The notes under the pieces are model-generated. The model was not told the origin of the DNA and did no database searches. It worked only from the letters and a program-made list of their open reading frames with translations. Below are positions 40,591 through 40,643 of a stretch of 40,643 nt of DNA, in pieces. The translations under genes were made by a program, and so were the position numbers. This DNA comes from Bacillota bacterium (GTDB taxonomy: Bacteria; Bacillota_I; Bacilli_A; Erysipelotrichales; Erysipelotrichaceae). The DNA lies in assembly GCA_023249475.1 (NCBI GenBank), contig JAHFCO010000020.1, forward strand, positions 1 through 40,643, given 5' to 3'. The stretch's first letter is position 1. Every line of letters begins with the position of its first letter.

Positions 40591-40643
40591 ATGAAGAAAA
40601 ACTCACGAATCTTTGTATTCATCGACACGGTCGTCGCGCTCTT
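40591..40643 (+). CDS. Start of the next gene, possibly secDF (partial)
   Basis: ATG 40591 follows GGAGGATGAGGG and opens a frame that runs off the window (MKKNSRIFVFIDTVVAL). The basic start followed by a hydrophobic stretch fits an inner-membrane protein such as SecD/SecDF, which neighbours comN in Bacillus. Only 17 residues are visible. Confidence 0.5.
   Translation, partial: MKKNSRIFVFIDTVVAL

Noticed and set aside
1-40643. tRNA, rRNA, insertion sequence, prophage or CRISPR array
   Set aside because: I found no tRNA cloverleaf sequence, rRNA stretch, transposase, integrase or regular repeat array on reading the window.

Overview
The window looks like a chromosomal housekeeping segment of a low-branching Bacilli/Tenericutes-type bacterium that has moderately high GC for that group and still makes a cell wall. 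The evidence is T-box leaders, a DivIVA/SepF divisome, long-form HPF, a MraZ-headed dcw cluster, a YeeN-type YebC and a DUF2779 nuclease, together with MraY, MurD and a PASTA-containing PBP. TGA acts as a stop in many genes and Trp is TGG, so the standard bacterial code is used, unlike Mycoplasma. The placement near Acholeplasmatales/Haloplasmatales/Izemoplasmatales is inference; no 16S gene is present.

Layout. 1-1758: queuosine genes queA and queH, translationally coupled. 1745-5210: a consensus promoter and a tRNA-Val T-box leader controlling a GNAT acetyltransferase and valS. 5225-7925: ppdK as a single transcription unit. 7929-9425: a two-gene ABC-2 exporter. 9483-10433: a glycerate-dehydrogenase-like enzyme. 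10457-13499 (minus strand): the opuA glycine betaine importer. 13500-13824: an AT-rich divergent control region. 13825-18401: an operon of alanine dehydrogenase, a Cas4-like/DEDD exonuclease fusion, a zinc phospholipase C-like protein and an M19 dipeptidase. 18487-23011: hpf, sepF, divIVA and a T-box-controlled ileS. 23070-27496: a SpoU-type rRNA methyltransferase (ysgA-like) and T-box-controlled pheS-pheT. 27560-28683: yebC and a lone tagD-like cytidylyltransferase. 28692-29813 (minus): tmcAL. 29900-32425: an alpha/beta hydrolase and a 7TM-PAS-GGDEF diguanylate cyclase. 32503-33184: yceD and rpmF. 33212-33982: an esterase. 34043-40242: mraZ, rsmH, ftsL, pbp, mraY and murD. 40308-end: a ComN-like gene and the first codons of a probable secDF.

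Together the genes cover tRNA charging and modification, ribosome assembly and hibernation, septum placement and peptidoglycan synthesis, osmoprotection and alanine/pyruvate metabolism. Three aminoacyl-tRNA synthetase units (Val, Ile, Phe) have T-box leaders whose specifier codons (GTT, ATC, TTC) can be read from the sequence. Most operon junctions have a clear sigma-A-type promoter (often an extended -10) and a strong intrinsic terminator; both convergent junctions share a bidirectional terminator.

I see no phage, transposon, CRISPR array, rRNA or tRNA gene. The points most worth checking are a degenerate active-site motif in MraY, a probably leaderless rRNA methyltransferase mRNA with a palindrome inside its promoter, palindromes over the hpf and opuA promoters, the GNAT gene inserted between the Val T-box and valS, and the Cas4-like/exonuclease fusion in an alanine dehydrogenase operon.
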